Source of the DNA: Kiritimatiellia bacterium
GTDB lineage: Bacteria > Verrucomicrobiota > Kiritimatiellia > RFP12 > JAAYLN01
NCBI GenBank assembly: GCA_028718445.1
Contig: JAQULY010000003.1
Location: 1 to 35,088 of the forward strand
Direction: 5' to 3'
Length of the DNA: 35,088 bases
The position numbers were made by a program, and so were the translations under genes. Positions 9,298 to 16,902 of this stretch are shown here, in pieces; positions within the stretch are counted from its first letter, which is position 1, and every line of letters starts with the position of its first letter. The notes below the pieces were generated by a model. The model was given only the letters and a program-made list of their open reading frames with translations, searched no databases and was not told where the DNA came from.

Positions 9298-10538
9298 GAC
9301 CGCTTCTCCCGCCGCTTTCGTGTGCCGCCCTTCCTCGCAGGAAGGGGAAGGGCGCAGTTCTCCGGAGACGATGTCCGTTGCGTCAAGTTCGCATGGTCAA
9401 ACGACGCGCGCACCTGTCCCGGCGTTTCCCCGAAGCGCGTTTTGAACAGGTGGTGCATCTGTTGCCGGTCCGTGAATCCGCTTTTGTAGCAGATCTCCTT
9501 AAGCGACCCTTCGCGCGAATCCTGCCGGAGGAGGTTCATCGCGCGGCGGAGCCGCAGCTCATCCAGGTATTGTCTTGGCGAGAGACCCAGTCCGCGCCGG
9601 AACATGCGTTCCAGCGTCCGTCGGCTCAGATGCCAGCAGGCCGCCACCTCCGCCATGCTCCGGATCTCGCCCAGGTGGTTTTCGACATGCTCGCAGATGT
9701 CCCGCAACGGTCTGGACGCCACTGCCAGAAGGTCTGTCGAGCGGCGTTGGACGACACCCAGCGACGGCACCAGCCAGTCGCCGTCCCCTGCCCGTTCTCC
9801 GTCCAGAAGCGACGCCAGCCGCCGCGCCGCCTCGTAACCCAGGCCCTCCCAGTTCACGGCGATGCTGGAGAGCGGCGGCGAGGTCTCCTCGCAAATGTTC
9901 GTTTCGTTGTCCGTCCCCAGCACCGCGACATCCGAGGGAACGCGCAGACCGTCCCGCCGACAGACCTCGAGGACTAACCCGGCTTGCGGGTCCGCGCAAC
10001 AGTAGACCGCCGCCGGCTTCGAAAGCCTTCCCAGCCACAGCGACAGCTCCTTGGTCTCCCGAGCCCACTGGCCGCCCCGCAGAAGGCTTCCCGGAAGGGC
10101 GTGGAAGGCGCACGGATGGCCGGCCTGTCTGAGACGCCGCGCGAACCCCTCGTGCCGCAGGCGGAAACCCCAGTGCCCGGCGATTCCCACATACCCGAAG
10201 CAGCTAAACCCCTGCTGTAGAAAATGCTCCGCGGCGATCTGGCCATCCCGTCGTTGGTCCACCCGGACGCGCGGGAAGGACTGCCGTTCGAATGCGGCCG
10301 AAATGTTCACCATAGGAACCCCTATGCCCTTTGCGGCCGCCAGCTCGGAACGGCGGTCCAGAAAGGCAATGACACCGTCAACCCTGACCTCGCTCAGCTC
10401 GCCCAGTTCCAGGGAACGGGCCGCGAGGAAATACGGCACGAACCAATCCGTGCGTTGCCGCGCAAAGCGCAACATGCCCCGCCGGATGAGCCCGTAGCGC
10501 GGAATCAACGTGGGGTAGCAAAGCACAACGGTCTTCAC
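9294..10538 (-). CDS. XylR-type transcriptional regulator (LacI-like sensor plus AraC HTH)
   Basis: A 414-aa cytoplasmic activator or repressor built like E. coli XylR. Residues 1 to about 285 form a periplasmic-binding-protein/LacI-type sugar sensor (HFLQQGFSCFGYVG, VPSDVAVLGTDNETNICEE, PPLSSIAVNWEGLG). Residues about 290-390 form a double helix-turn-helix AraC domain (HLSRRTLERMFRRGLGLSPRQYL and ICYKSGFTDRQQMHHLFK). The start is GTG, with TGAGGG 7 bases upstream. It heads the minus-strand operon, its stop overlapping the next start (ATGA), so regulator and enzymes share a transcript. It is divergent from the beta-helix/GH78 pair and probably controls both directions from the shared intergenic region. 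The effector is unknown; a rhamnose- or galacturonate-derived sugar would fit. Confidence 0.88.
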   Translation of the reverse strand: MKTVVLCYPTLIPRYGLIRRGMLRFARQRTDWFVPYFLAARSLELGELSEVRVDGVIAFLDRRSELAAAKGIGVPMVNISAAFERQSFPRVRVDQRRDGQIAAEHFLQQGFSCFGYVGIAGHWGFRLRHEGFARRLRQAGHPCAFHALPGSLLRGGQWARETKELSLWLGRLSKPAAVYCCADPQAGLVLEVCRRDGLRVPSDVAVLGTDNETNICEETSPPLSSIAVNWEGLGYEAARRLASLLDGERAGDGDWLVPSLGVVQRRSTDLLAVASRPLRDICEHVENHLGEIRSMAEVAACWHLSRRTLERMFRRGLGLSPRQYLDELRLRRAMNLLRQDSREGSLKEICYKSGFTDRQQMHHLFKTRFGETPGQVRASFDHANLTQRTSSPENCALPLPARKGGTRKRREKRS

Positions 10539-10548
10539 AGGGAAACCC

Positions 10549-10564
10549 TCAAAAGGCCTTTTGA
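10549..10564. promoter_or_regulatory. Perfect 16-bp palindrome upstream of the XylR-type gene
   Basis: TCAAAAGGCCTTTTGA is a perfect palindrome ending 11 bases before the GTG start of the regulator and overlapping its TGAGGG ribosome site. It could be an operator for autoregulation or, in the minus-strand mRNA, a hairpin hiding the ribosome site. XylR-type proteins usually bind direct repeats, so a perfect palindrome might instead belong to another regulator. Confidence 0.5.
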
Positions 10565-10580
10565 CGCATTAAGATAATGG

Positions 10581-10612
10581 ATTGTCGCAAATTCTACAAT
10601 GGCCGTCATTGT
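10581..10612. promoter_or_regulatory. Triple ATTGT/ACAAT half-site cluster (candidate operator)
   Basis: The divergent intergenic region contains ATTGT at 10581-10585, ACAAT at 10596-10600 and ATTGT at 10608-10612. The last two form the inverted repeat ACAATG-N5-CATTGT (10596-10612). The first and second half-sites are spaced so that each outer copy can pair with the middle one. The position between a sugar regulator and its divergent target genes suggests a regulator-binding site. This is seen in sequence; binding is inferred. Confidence 0.45.
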
Positions 10613-10637
10613 GCCCGGCAAGGCTTACCTCTAGACT
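10609..10637 (+). promoter_or_regulatory. Weak candidate promoter for the beta-helix/GH78 pair
   Basis: TTGTGC (10609-10614) is separated by 17 bases from TAGACT (10632-10637). The -10 matches sigma-70 in 4 of 6 positions and the -35 in only 3 of 6, as expected for an activator-dependent promoter. The half-site ATTGT overlaps the -35. Low confidence without start-site mapping. Confidence 0.25.
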
Positions 10638-10713
10638 ATGGCTTGATGAAAGGGCCGTTGCCGCGCGTCGCGGTTCAAAGGCCGTCCGGAAAAAAAACGC
10701 AAGAAGGTGCCAC

Positions 10714-12165
10714 ATGTACCGTATGCAGAGAAGACTGGTGTTCGCTGCCGCAATCCTGTTCGCCGCAGCGTCCGCGCGCGCCGCCGACTTCTACTTCCGG
10801 CCCCGCATGCACGGCACGTATGACGCCAAGAGCTGGGAGAACTCGGGCGGCATGTACCTGGACACCCCTCAGGATAAGTATGACAGCGTGGGAAACAAGC
10901 TGTTCCGGATCTGCGACAACTACTACGGCGATGGCGACGGCCCGCACAACTTCTACTTCGCCGAAGGAACCTACGACCTGAGTCTCGGACGCAACGGGGC
11001 TCAGTATAATGCCCTCGGTGTTTACAGCAACGCCGGCGGCACGGTCTCCACGCCCACTTTGTTCAGCGGCGGCTGGTACACGAACGCGCTCGGAGAATGG
11101 CTGCGCGACCCGACCAATCACCCCCCGATCATAGACTGCAAAAACGCCAGCCGGGCCTTCAGTTGCTTCGTGGACAACCTGGTTCTCGACGGTTTCCGTT
11201 TCGTTAACTCGAAGGGCGTCGTTTACCTCAGCGAGAAACCCGAACAGGAAAATAACAGCGACGTCGCGGGCGTGCTCACGATCGGCAGCAACATCACGGT
11301 CCGCAACTGCTGGTTCATGAACAACCAAACCAACACCGTCGGCGTTGGCCGCCAGATCGGTGTGGGACAGGGCTCGAAGCAAGGCACTTCCGGACCGCGG
11401 ACCGACCGCTCGCCGGCGCCGGACATCACTGTTGAGAGCTGCATCTTCTCCAACTGGACGCTTCGTACGGAGGGCTATACGACCCTGTTCCTCAACATCA
11501 CCAACCTGACCGTTCGGAACTGCTCGTTTCTGGACCTTGATATCGGTGGTGGAGGCAATTGCCTGAACATTTACGTATACAACTTCACGCTGGAGGACAG
11601 CGTGATCGAGGGCGGAGTCTACAGGGATTATTATGGCGCCATCGGTGAGCACGGGAACCCGCGCATAGAACGCTGCCGCATCCAGAACATTACCGGGGCC
11701 GATGCGATCAAAAACATATCGAGCGATAAATCGATCGAGGTCGTCAACTGCCTGATCACCGGCAATGCCCAGCGTGGGATTCACACGCACAACGGCAACA
11801 TCCGCATCGTCAACTGCACCGTCGTCGGCAACGCCCTTGGGGATGTATACGCCGGCTATTACGACGCGACCTGCATCAACTGCATCGTCAGCAACGCCAC
11901 TGACCGCGGTTTGGCCGGCAAGGTGAAAGCCACTTATTCCATGACGTATACTGGCGTCGCGGGCGATGGGAATATCGCATGGCATCCGACGTGGGAGCCG
12001 GGCACGTACCGGCTCGTGGCTGGGTCTGCCGGCTTGAACGCAGGCACCACGGCGGGGGCTCCGGCCACGGATATCGAGGGACTCTCGCGCCCGCAGGGCA
12101 AGGGCATCGACATGGGTTGCTACGAGCTCTTCGTGCCGAGCGGAACCGTCCTGCTCATCAACTGA
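10714..12165 (+). CDS. Secreted right-handed parallel beta-helix protein (pectin lyase fold)
   Basis: I place the start at the ATG at 10714 (AAGAAGG upstream), giving 483 aa. The track start at 10582 only adds an unlikely leader before the signal peptide MYRMQRRLVFAAAILFAAASARA. Residues about 25-410 carry repeated short strands such as NITVRNCWFMNN, DITVESCIFSNW, NLTVRNCSFLDL and NIRIVNCTVVGN, the rungs of a right-handed beta-helix seen in pectate lyases, polygalacturonases and related enzymes. The C-terminus (DIEGLSRPQGKGIDMGCYEL) matches the end motif common in secreted beta-helix proteins of this type (choice-of-anchor Q-like). No catalytic residues could be assigned. Located 5 bases before the GH78 gene and divergent from the regulator, it probably makes the first endo-cut in pectin or binds it. 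Confidence 0.8.
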   Translation: MYRMQRRLVFAAAILFAAASARAADFYFRPRMHGTYDAKSWENSGGMYLDTPQDKYDSVGNKLFRICDNYYGDGDGPHNFYFAEGTYDLSLGRNGAQYNALGVYSNAGGTVSTPTLFSGGWYTNALGEWLRDPTNHPPIIDCKNASRAFSCFVDNLVLDGFRFVNSKGVVYLSEKPEQENNSDVAGVLTIGSNITVRNCWFMNNQTNTVGVGRQIGVGQGSKQGTSGPRTDRSPAPDITVESCIFSNWTLRTEGYTTLFLNITNLTVRNCSFLDLDIGGGGNCLNIYVYNFTLEDSVIEGGVYRDYYGAIGEHGNPRIERCRIQNITGADAIKNISSDKSIEVVNCLITGNAQRGIHTHNGNIRIVNCTVVGNALGDVYAGYYDATCINCIVSNATDRGLAGKVKATYSMTYTGVAGDGNIAWHPTWEPGTYRLVAGSAGLNAGTTAGAPATDIEGLSRPQGKGIDMGCYELFVPSGTVLLIN

Positions 12166-12170
12166 GATAT

Positions 12171-14321
12171 ATGCTGGAAAACATCACCGCACTACCCCCG
12201 ACCGGATTGCTCTGCGACCTGCTGGAATTCCCGGAGCGGACGCGATTGACCAACCCGTGCCCGAACTTCGGGTGGGTGGTGCGCGATGCGGCGCCCAATG
12301 CTCGCGCGACGGCCTACCGGATTCTCGTGGCAACCCGCGCCGACCTGCTGCGACGGGAGACAGGCGACCTGTGGGATTCCGGGCGGGTCGCCTCACCGGC
12401 GAATCGGCGGAGGTTCGCGGCCTCTCTCAACGTGCCGTATGACGGCAGGCCGCTGCGGTCCAACCGCACCTATCACTGGCAGGTGCGCACTTGGAACCAC
12501 CGAGGCGAGATCAGTCCATGGTCCATGCCGCAGAGGTTCCGCACGGGGCGGTTGGCGACAACCGCCGTCACGGCTGGATACCTGCCGGAACAACACTGCT
12601 TCACGCCGCTCGAAGTGGTGGCCGTGGCGCCCGGCCACACGTTCATTGACTTCGGCAAGGCCGCGTTCGGCACCATCGAGATCGTCCTGACCTGCCGCAA
12701 AGCGGGAACGGTGGAGGTTCATCTGGGCGAGGTTCTCAGCGGCCCGCATGCGCTGAACCGCGAACCGGGCGGTTCGCGGCGCTACCGGATGGTCCCCGTC
12801 CGCGTCGCGGCAGGCACACGGACCTACCGGGTCGCGCTTCCCAAGGATGCGCGCAACACCGGCCCCAGCGCCGTGCGCATTCCGGCTCGCCTGGGTGTCG
12901 TCATGCCGTTTCGCTACGCCGAGATCGTGGGCCGCCACCGCCTCCCGCGGCCCGATGAGGTCCGTCAGATCGCTCTGACATATCCCTTCAACGACCGGGC
13001 GGCGTCATTCGGTTCCTCCTGCCAGGTCTTGAACGATGTCTGGGACCTATGCCACCACACGATCAAGGCCACCAGTTTCGCCGGACTGTACGTCGACGGT
13101 GATCGCGAGCGCATCCCCTATGAGGCGGACGCCTACATCAACCAGCTCGGTCACTACGGCTGTGACCGCGAGTTCTCGCTGGCCCGCCGGACGCACGAGT
13201 ACCTGATCACGCACCCGAACTGGCCCACCGAATGGCTGATGTTCTCCGTGTTGCTGGCCTGGGCCGATTATGAATACACGGGCGACCTTCGTTCGCTCGC
13301 TCGCTTCTACCCGGATCTGCAGGCGAAAACGCTCACGGCCCTGGCCCGACCCGATGGCCTGATCAGCGTGGCCGAGCATCCGCCGACAGCCGAGTTGCTC
13401 GCGGACCTGCACTACACGCTGGAAACTCCGATCCGTGACATCGTCGACTGGCCCCCTTGCGAACGCGACGGCTATGAGTTGGTCGCCGTGAACACGGTCG
13501 TCAACGCACTGCACTACCGCGCCCTCACATGTATGCGCCACATCGCCCTCGTCCTGGGCAAGCGGAACGACGCGCGCCGCTATGCAGCGAGACGCGCACG
13601 TGTCCGCGCCGCCATCCTGTCAAAGCTGGTGGACAAGTCACGACGGCTGTTTGTGGACGGGCTTGGCAGCGTGCACAGTTCGTTGCACGCCAGTCTGTTC
13701 CCGCTGGCCTTCGGACTCGTGCCTGCGGCGATGCGCCCTGACGTGCTGGCCTTTATCCGAAGCCGGGGCATGGCGTGCAGCGTCTACGGAGCCCAGTTCC
13801 TGTTGGAGGGACTGTACGAAGCCGGTGAAGCCGACTATGCCCTGTCGCTCCTGACCGCACGTACCGAACGCAGTTGGAGCCACATGATCTATGAGGTGGG
13901 TTCGACGATCGCCTTGGAGGCGTGGGACAATCGCTTCAAGCCGAATCAGGACTGGAACCACCCCTGGGGCGCCGCTCCGGCGAACATTATTCCGCGCTAC
14001 CTGATGGGTGTGCGACCGCTCGAGCCCGGGTTTGGGCGCATCCTCATCCATCCCCAGCCGGGATCTCTCGACCACGCCACGATGACCGTGCCCACCATTC
14101 GCGGCCCGGTGTGTGTCGGCTTCCGCCAGGAGCCGGGACGCGCTTTTCACATGGAGGTAGACCTTCCCGCCAACACCGTGGCGCGAGTCCTATTGCCACG
14201 CCTGAGGGCGGGTAAGAAGGCCGTGCGCTTCGATGACCGCGCCGTCCGTGCGGCAACGGCCGGTCGCTGCCTGGCCATCGATCCGGTTGGATCAGGCCGG
14301 CATCGCTTCGAGGTTTCATGA
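12171..14321 (+). CDS. GH78-family alpha-L-rhamnosidase
   Basis: A 716-aa protein starting at the ATG at 12171, 5 bases after the beta-helix stop; the track start at 11979 is inside the previous gene. The ribosome site is weak, suggesting translational coupling. The N-terminal beta domain has the usual GH78 pattern (RLTNPCPNFGWVV, AYRILVATRADLL, GDLWDSGRV, NRTYHWQVRTWN). The catalytic alpha/alpha barrel carries DGDRERIPYEADAYI (D309, E313 and D320 match the conserved acidic set), a later EVGSTIALEAWD and the NHPWGAAPANII signature. GH78 enzymes hydrolyse terminal alpha-L-rhamnose. No signal peptide, so it likely acts in the cytoplasm on rhamnose-ended oligosaccharides, complementing the exo-lyase. 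Confidence 0.88.
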   Translation: MLENITALPPTGLLCDLLEFPERTRLTNPCPNFGWVVRDAAPNARATAYRILVATRADLLRRETGDLWDSGRVASPANRRRFAASLNVPYDGRPLRSNRTYHWQVRTWNHRGEISPWSMPQRFRTGRLATTAVTAGYLPEQHCFTPLEVVAVAPGHTFIDFGKAAFGTIEIVLTCRKAGTVEVHLGEVLSGPHALNREPGGSRRYRMVPVRVAAGTRTYRVALPKDARNTGPSAVRIPARLGVVMPFRYAEIVGRHRLPRPDEVRQIALTYPFNDRAASFGSSCQVLNDVWDLCHHTIKATSFAGLYVDGDRERIPYEADAYINQLGHYGCDREFSLARRTHEYLITHPNWPTEWLMFSVLLAWADYEYTGDLRSLARFYPDLQAKTLTALARPDGLISVAEHPPTAELLADLHYTLETPIRDIVDWPPCERDGYELVAVNTVVNALHYRALTCMRHIALVLGKRNDARRYAARRARVRAAILSKLVDKSRRLFVDGLGSVHSSLHASLFPLAFGLVPAAMRPDVLAFIRSRGMACSVYGAQFLLEGLYEAGEADYALSLLTARTERSWSHMIYEVGSTIALEAWDNRFKPNQDWNHPWGAAPANIIPRYLMGVRPLEPGFGRILIHPQPGSLDHATMTVPTIRGPVCVGFRQEPGRAFHMEVDLPANTVARVLLPRLRAGKKAVRFDDRAVRAATAGRCLAIDPVGSGRHRFEVS

Positions 14322-14651
14322 ACGCCCGCCCTGCCAGGTTCAGACTAGAATCTAGAATATTCAGGTTCAACCACGACAACCGCCCGACCGCCATCGCCGT
14401 CTCTGGCTGTGACGACTTCACCTGCGACAATGACGCCTTCGGCCGCTTCGCGTGATCGGCCGCGCCCGGTGACAGCCGGAAGGCGACAACAATCAACAAC
14501 GGCCTTGCGTCGGTTGGGACTGTGTGATAGAGGCAGGGCATCGCAAGGCGAACTGTGCACCTGGCGGGACGAGCGAAGGTGACTGTGTCGCGATCCACAC
14601 GTATGCGCTGGTGGACAACCACAGGCTCGTTTCAATATTGAGTGTCAAGAC
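14322..14651. other. 330-base gap with small ORF remnants, no identified gene
   Basis: No recognised gene. A 44-codon plus-strand ORF starts at 14318 (ATGA overlap with the GH78 stop) and encodes SGCDDFTCDNDAFGRFA at its end. A second open stretch (about 14473-14655) has no good start, encodes HTYALVDNHRLVSIL, and its TGA overlaps the GTG start of the EamA gene (GTGA). Together they look like a decayed gene, but I cannot name it. Two TAGAAT hexamers (14346-14351, 14353-14358) lie in tandem without a -35. No tRNA or terminator hairpin seen. Confidence 0.4.
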
Positions 14652-15515
14652 GTGATCCTGCTGCTCCTGACATCCTTGGTATGGGCGTTTTCTTTCGGAC
14701 TGATCGGCAACCGTCTGGCCGGGCTGGATCCGGCCGTCGTGGCCGTGGTGCGCCTGTCGCTCTCGCTGCTGTTCTTCGCCCCCTGCGCCTGCCGCGCGGG
14801 CATCGGTATGGCGACGGCCGTGCGGCTGTTGCTGCTGGGTGGCGTGGAGTTCGGCTTGATGTACGTGTTCTACACCTCCGCCTTCACTTGCCTGCCGTCG
14901 CACCTGGTGGCGCTGTTCACCGTTACCACGCCCTTCTATGTGGCGCTGCTGGCCAACCTGGGCGCCCCGCGGCGCGCCGCGCGTCCGCTGCTGGCCGCCG
15001 GTCTGGCGGTGGCAGGCGCGGCGATCGTGCGCCGGCAAACGCTCGACGCCACACATCTCTGGACCGGTTTCGCCTTGGTGCAGGCCTCGAACCTCTGCTT
15101 CGCGGCAGGACAGCTCGGTTACCGCCGTCTCATGCTCCATACCGGCGAGTTGCGCAACGCGCCCGCCATGGCCTGGATGTATGCTGGCGGAGTCATGGCG
15201 GCGCTGCCGTTCGCCGTCATCGGCTGGCGCGCCCACGGTTTCGCGCCGGACTGGCCACAGTTGGCCGTGCTGGGCTATCTGGGCATCGTCGCCTCGGGAA
15301 TCTGCTTCTGGCTCTGGAACAGCGGCGCCCGCCGCGCTCATTCCGCCACGCTGGCCGTCATGAACAACGCCAAGATACCGCTGGGCGTGGCGGCGTCGCT
15401 GCTGGTGTTCAGGGAGCCCACCGACCTGAGGCGCCTGGTCGCCGCCGCCGTGCTGATGGCCGTGGCCGTGGCGCTGTGCGAGCTGCCGTTTGCCACGCTC
15501 CGCCCAAACCGCTAG
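14652..15515 (+). CDS. EamA/DMT-family membrane transporter
   Basis: A 287-aa integral membrane protein with about ten hydrophobic helices in two repeats, the EamA (drug/metabolite transporter) layout. Recognisable pieces are the first helix LLLLTSLVWAFSFGLIGNRL, a GxxxxxxYVFYTSAFTCLPSHLVAL stretch, and in the second half YLGIVASGICFWLWNSG followed by AVMNNAKIPLGVAASLLVF. The substrate cannot be predicted. The start is GTG, overlapping a TGA in another frame, with no clear ribosome site, so the exact start is uncertain. Its stop codon overlaps the -10 of the promoter driving the next gene. Confidence 0.85.
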   Translation: MILLLLTSLVWAFSFGLIGNRLAGLDPAVVAVVRLSLSLLFFAPCACRAGIGMATAVRLLLLGGVEFGLMYVFYTSAFTCLPSHLVALFTVTTPFYVALLANLGAPRRAARPLLAAGLAVAGAAIVRRQTLDATHLWTGFALVQASNLCFAAGQLGYRRLMLHTGELRNAPAMAWMYAGGVMAALPFAVIGWRAHGFAPDWPQLAVLGYLGIVASGICFWLWNSGARRAHSATLAVMNNAKIPLGVAASLLVFREPTDLRRLVAAAVLMAVAVALCELPFATLRPNR

Positions 15516-15518
15516 AAT
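15490..15518 (+). promoter_or_regulatory. Sigma-70 promoter for the phosphomannomutase operon
   Basis: TTGCCA (15490-15495), a 17-base spacer and TAGAAT (15513-15518) make a good sigma-70 promoter at the very end of the EamA gene; the TAG of the -10 is the EamA stop codon. It lies 37 bases before the phosphomannomutase ATG. Confidence 0.65.
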
Positions 15519-15555
15519 CCCGACGAACTGTGTTCAGCGCTTCCCGGAGGAAAGC

Positions 15556-16878
15556 ATGGCGGGCATTTTCAAGGCATACGACATACGCGGCATCTACGGC
15601 CGGGATCTGACCGACGATCTGGCCGAAAGGATCGGCCGCGCCTACGCCACCTTCACCGGCGCCAAGCGCGTGGTGGTCGGCCGCGACGTTCGTCCCCACT
15701 CCACGCCGTTGTTCGCGGCACTGACACGCGGTCTAACCGCACAGGGCGTCGCCGTCATTGACATCGGGTCGTGTTCCACCCCCATGTCCTACTTTGCCAA
15801 CGGCCATCTCGGCGCCGACGGCAGCATCATGATCACCGCCTCGCACAATCCCGGCGAGTGGAACGGTTTCAAGCTCTGCCGCGCGGCGGCCGTGCCGATC
15901 AGCGGCGCCACCGGCATTGCCGACATCGAGCGCATCGTCACCGCCGGACACTTCGCGCCACAGGCAGCCCAAGCCGGCCGCGTCACCACGCATGACATTC
16001 TGCCGGCCTATGCCGCCCATGTGGCGGGCTTCGCCCATGCCGCCGGCAAGCCGCGCGTGGCTGCGGACATGGCCAACGGCATGGGCATCTGGGAGGCCCG
16101 CACACTGGCACCGCTGTTGGATCTGGATGTGCTCTACGGCGAACCGGACGGCCGCTTCCCCAATCACGAGGCCAATCCCCTCAATACCGCCACGCTCGCA
16201 GACCTCCAGGCGAAGGTGCGCGGCGGAAAATACGCCTTCGGCGTCAGTTTTGACGGCGATGCCGACCGCGCCGGTTTCGTGGACGAGCGCGGCGTGATCG
16301 TGCCGATGGATTTCGTTACGGCCCTGATCGCGCAGGACCTGCTGGGCGCGCGCAAGGGCGTGATCTTCTATGACCTGCGCAGCAGCCGGGTGGTTCCCGA
16401 GACCATCGCCGCCGCCGGCGGCACCCCCATGATGAGCCGTGTCGGCCATGCCTTCATCAAGCAACAGATGCGCGAGCACGACGCGCTGTTTGCTGGCGAA
16501 CTGAGCGGCCACTACTACTTCCGCGACAACTTCACCGCCGAGAGCTCGGCCATGGCCGTCCTCTGCCTCGCCAACATCGTCAGCCGCGCCGGCCGGCCGC
16601 TGTCCGCGCTGGTCGCGCCGTTGCGCAAGTACCATCAGAGCGGCGAGATCAACACCCACGTGCAGCGCGACCCGCAAGCAATCCTGGCGCTCATCAGGCA
16701 GAAGTACGCCGCGGGCCAGTTGAGCGAACTCGATGGCGTCAGCGTTGCCTTTCCCGACTGGTGGTTCAACGTGCGCTGCTCCAACACCGAACCGCTGGTG
16801 CGCCTCAACCTGGAGGCGCGCACAGCCGCACTGATGTCGGCCAAGCGCGACGAAGTCCTCGCTCTGATCCGCGCGTGA
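15556..16878 (+). CDS. manB: Phosphomannomutase/phosphoglucomutase (alpha-D-phosphohexomutase)
   Basis: A 440-aa enzyme interconverting hexose 1- and 6-phosphates (mannose and/or glucose), feeding GDP-mannose or UDP-sugar synthesis. All four family loops are present: the phosphoserine loop TASHNPGEWNGFK (Ser96), the metal loop DGDADR (D233, D235, D237), the sugar loop GELSGHYYF and the phosphate loop RCSNTEPLVRLNLEA. The start at 15556 follows GGAGGAAAGC; the track start at 15490 is rejected because it reads back through the promoter. It leads an operon with galK, asnS and a beta-CASP nuclease at gaps of 24, 12 and 12 bases. The 789-aa antisense ORF is a shadow. Mannose versus glucose preference cannot be read from sequence. 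Confidence 0.9.
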   Translation: MAGIFKAYDIRGIYGRDLTDDLAERIGRAYATFTGAKRVVVGRDVRPHSTPLFAALTRGLTAQGVAVIDIGSCSTPMSYFANGHLGADGSIMITASHNPGEWNGFKLCRAAAVPISGATGIADIERIVTAGHFAPQAAQAGRVTTHDILPAYAAHVAGFAHAAGKPRVAADMANGMGIWEARTLAPLLDLDVLYGEPDGRFPNHEANPLNTATLADLQAKVRGGKYAFGVSFDGDADRAGFVDERGVIVPMDFVTALIAQDLLGARKGVIFYDLRSSRVVPETIAAAGGTPMMSRVGHAFIKQQMREHDALFAGELSGHYYFRDNFTAESSAMAVLCLANIVSRAGRPLSALVAPLRKYHQSGEINTHVQRDPQAILALIRQKYAAGQLSELDGVSVAFPDWWFNVRCSNTEPLVRLNLEARTAALMSAKRDEVLALIRA

Positions 16879-16902
16879 CGCGGCACACCCCTGGAACGCA
16901 CG

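Noticed and set aside
10675-11985. 436-aa minus-strand ORF
   Set aside because: Opposite the beta-helix gene with its clear signal peptide and rung repeats; Val/Ala-rich shadow.
14345-14635. 96-aa minus-strand ORF in the gap
   Set aside because: No family pattern, no ribosome site, and composition of a random high-GC frame.
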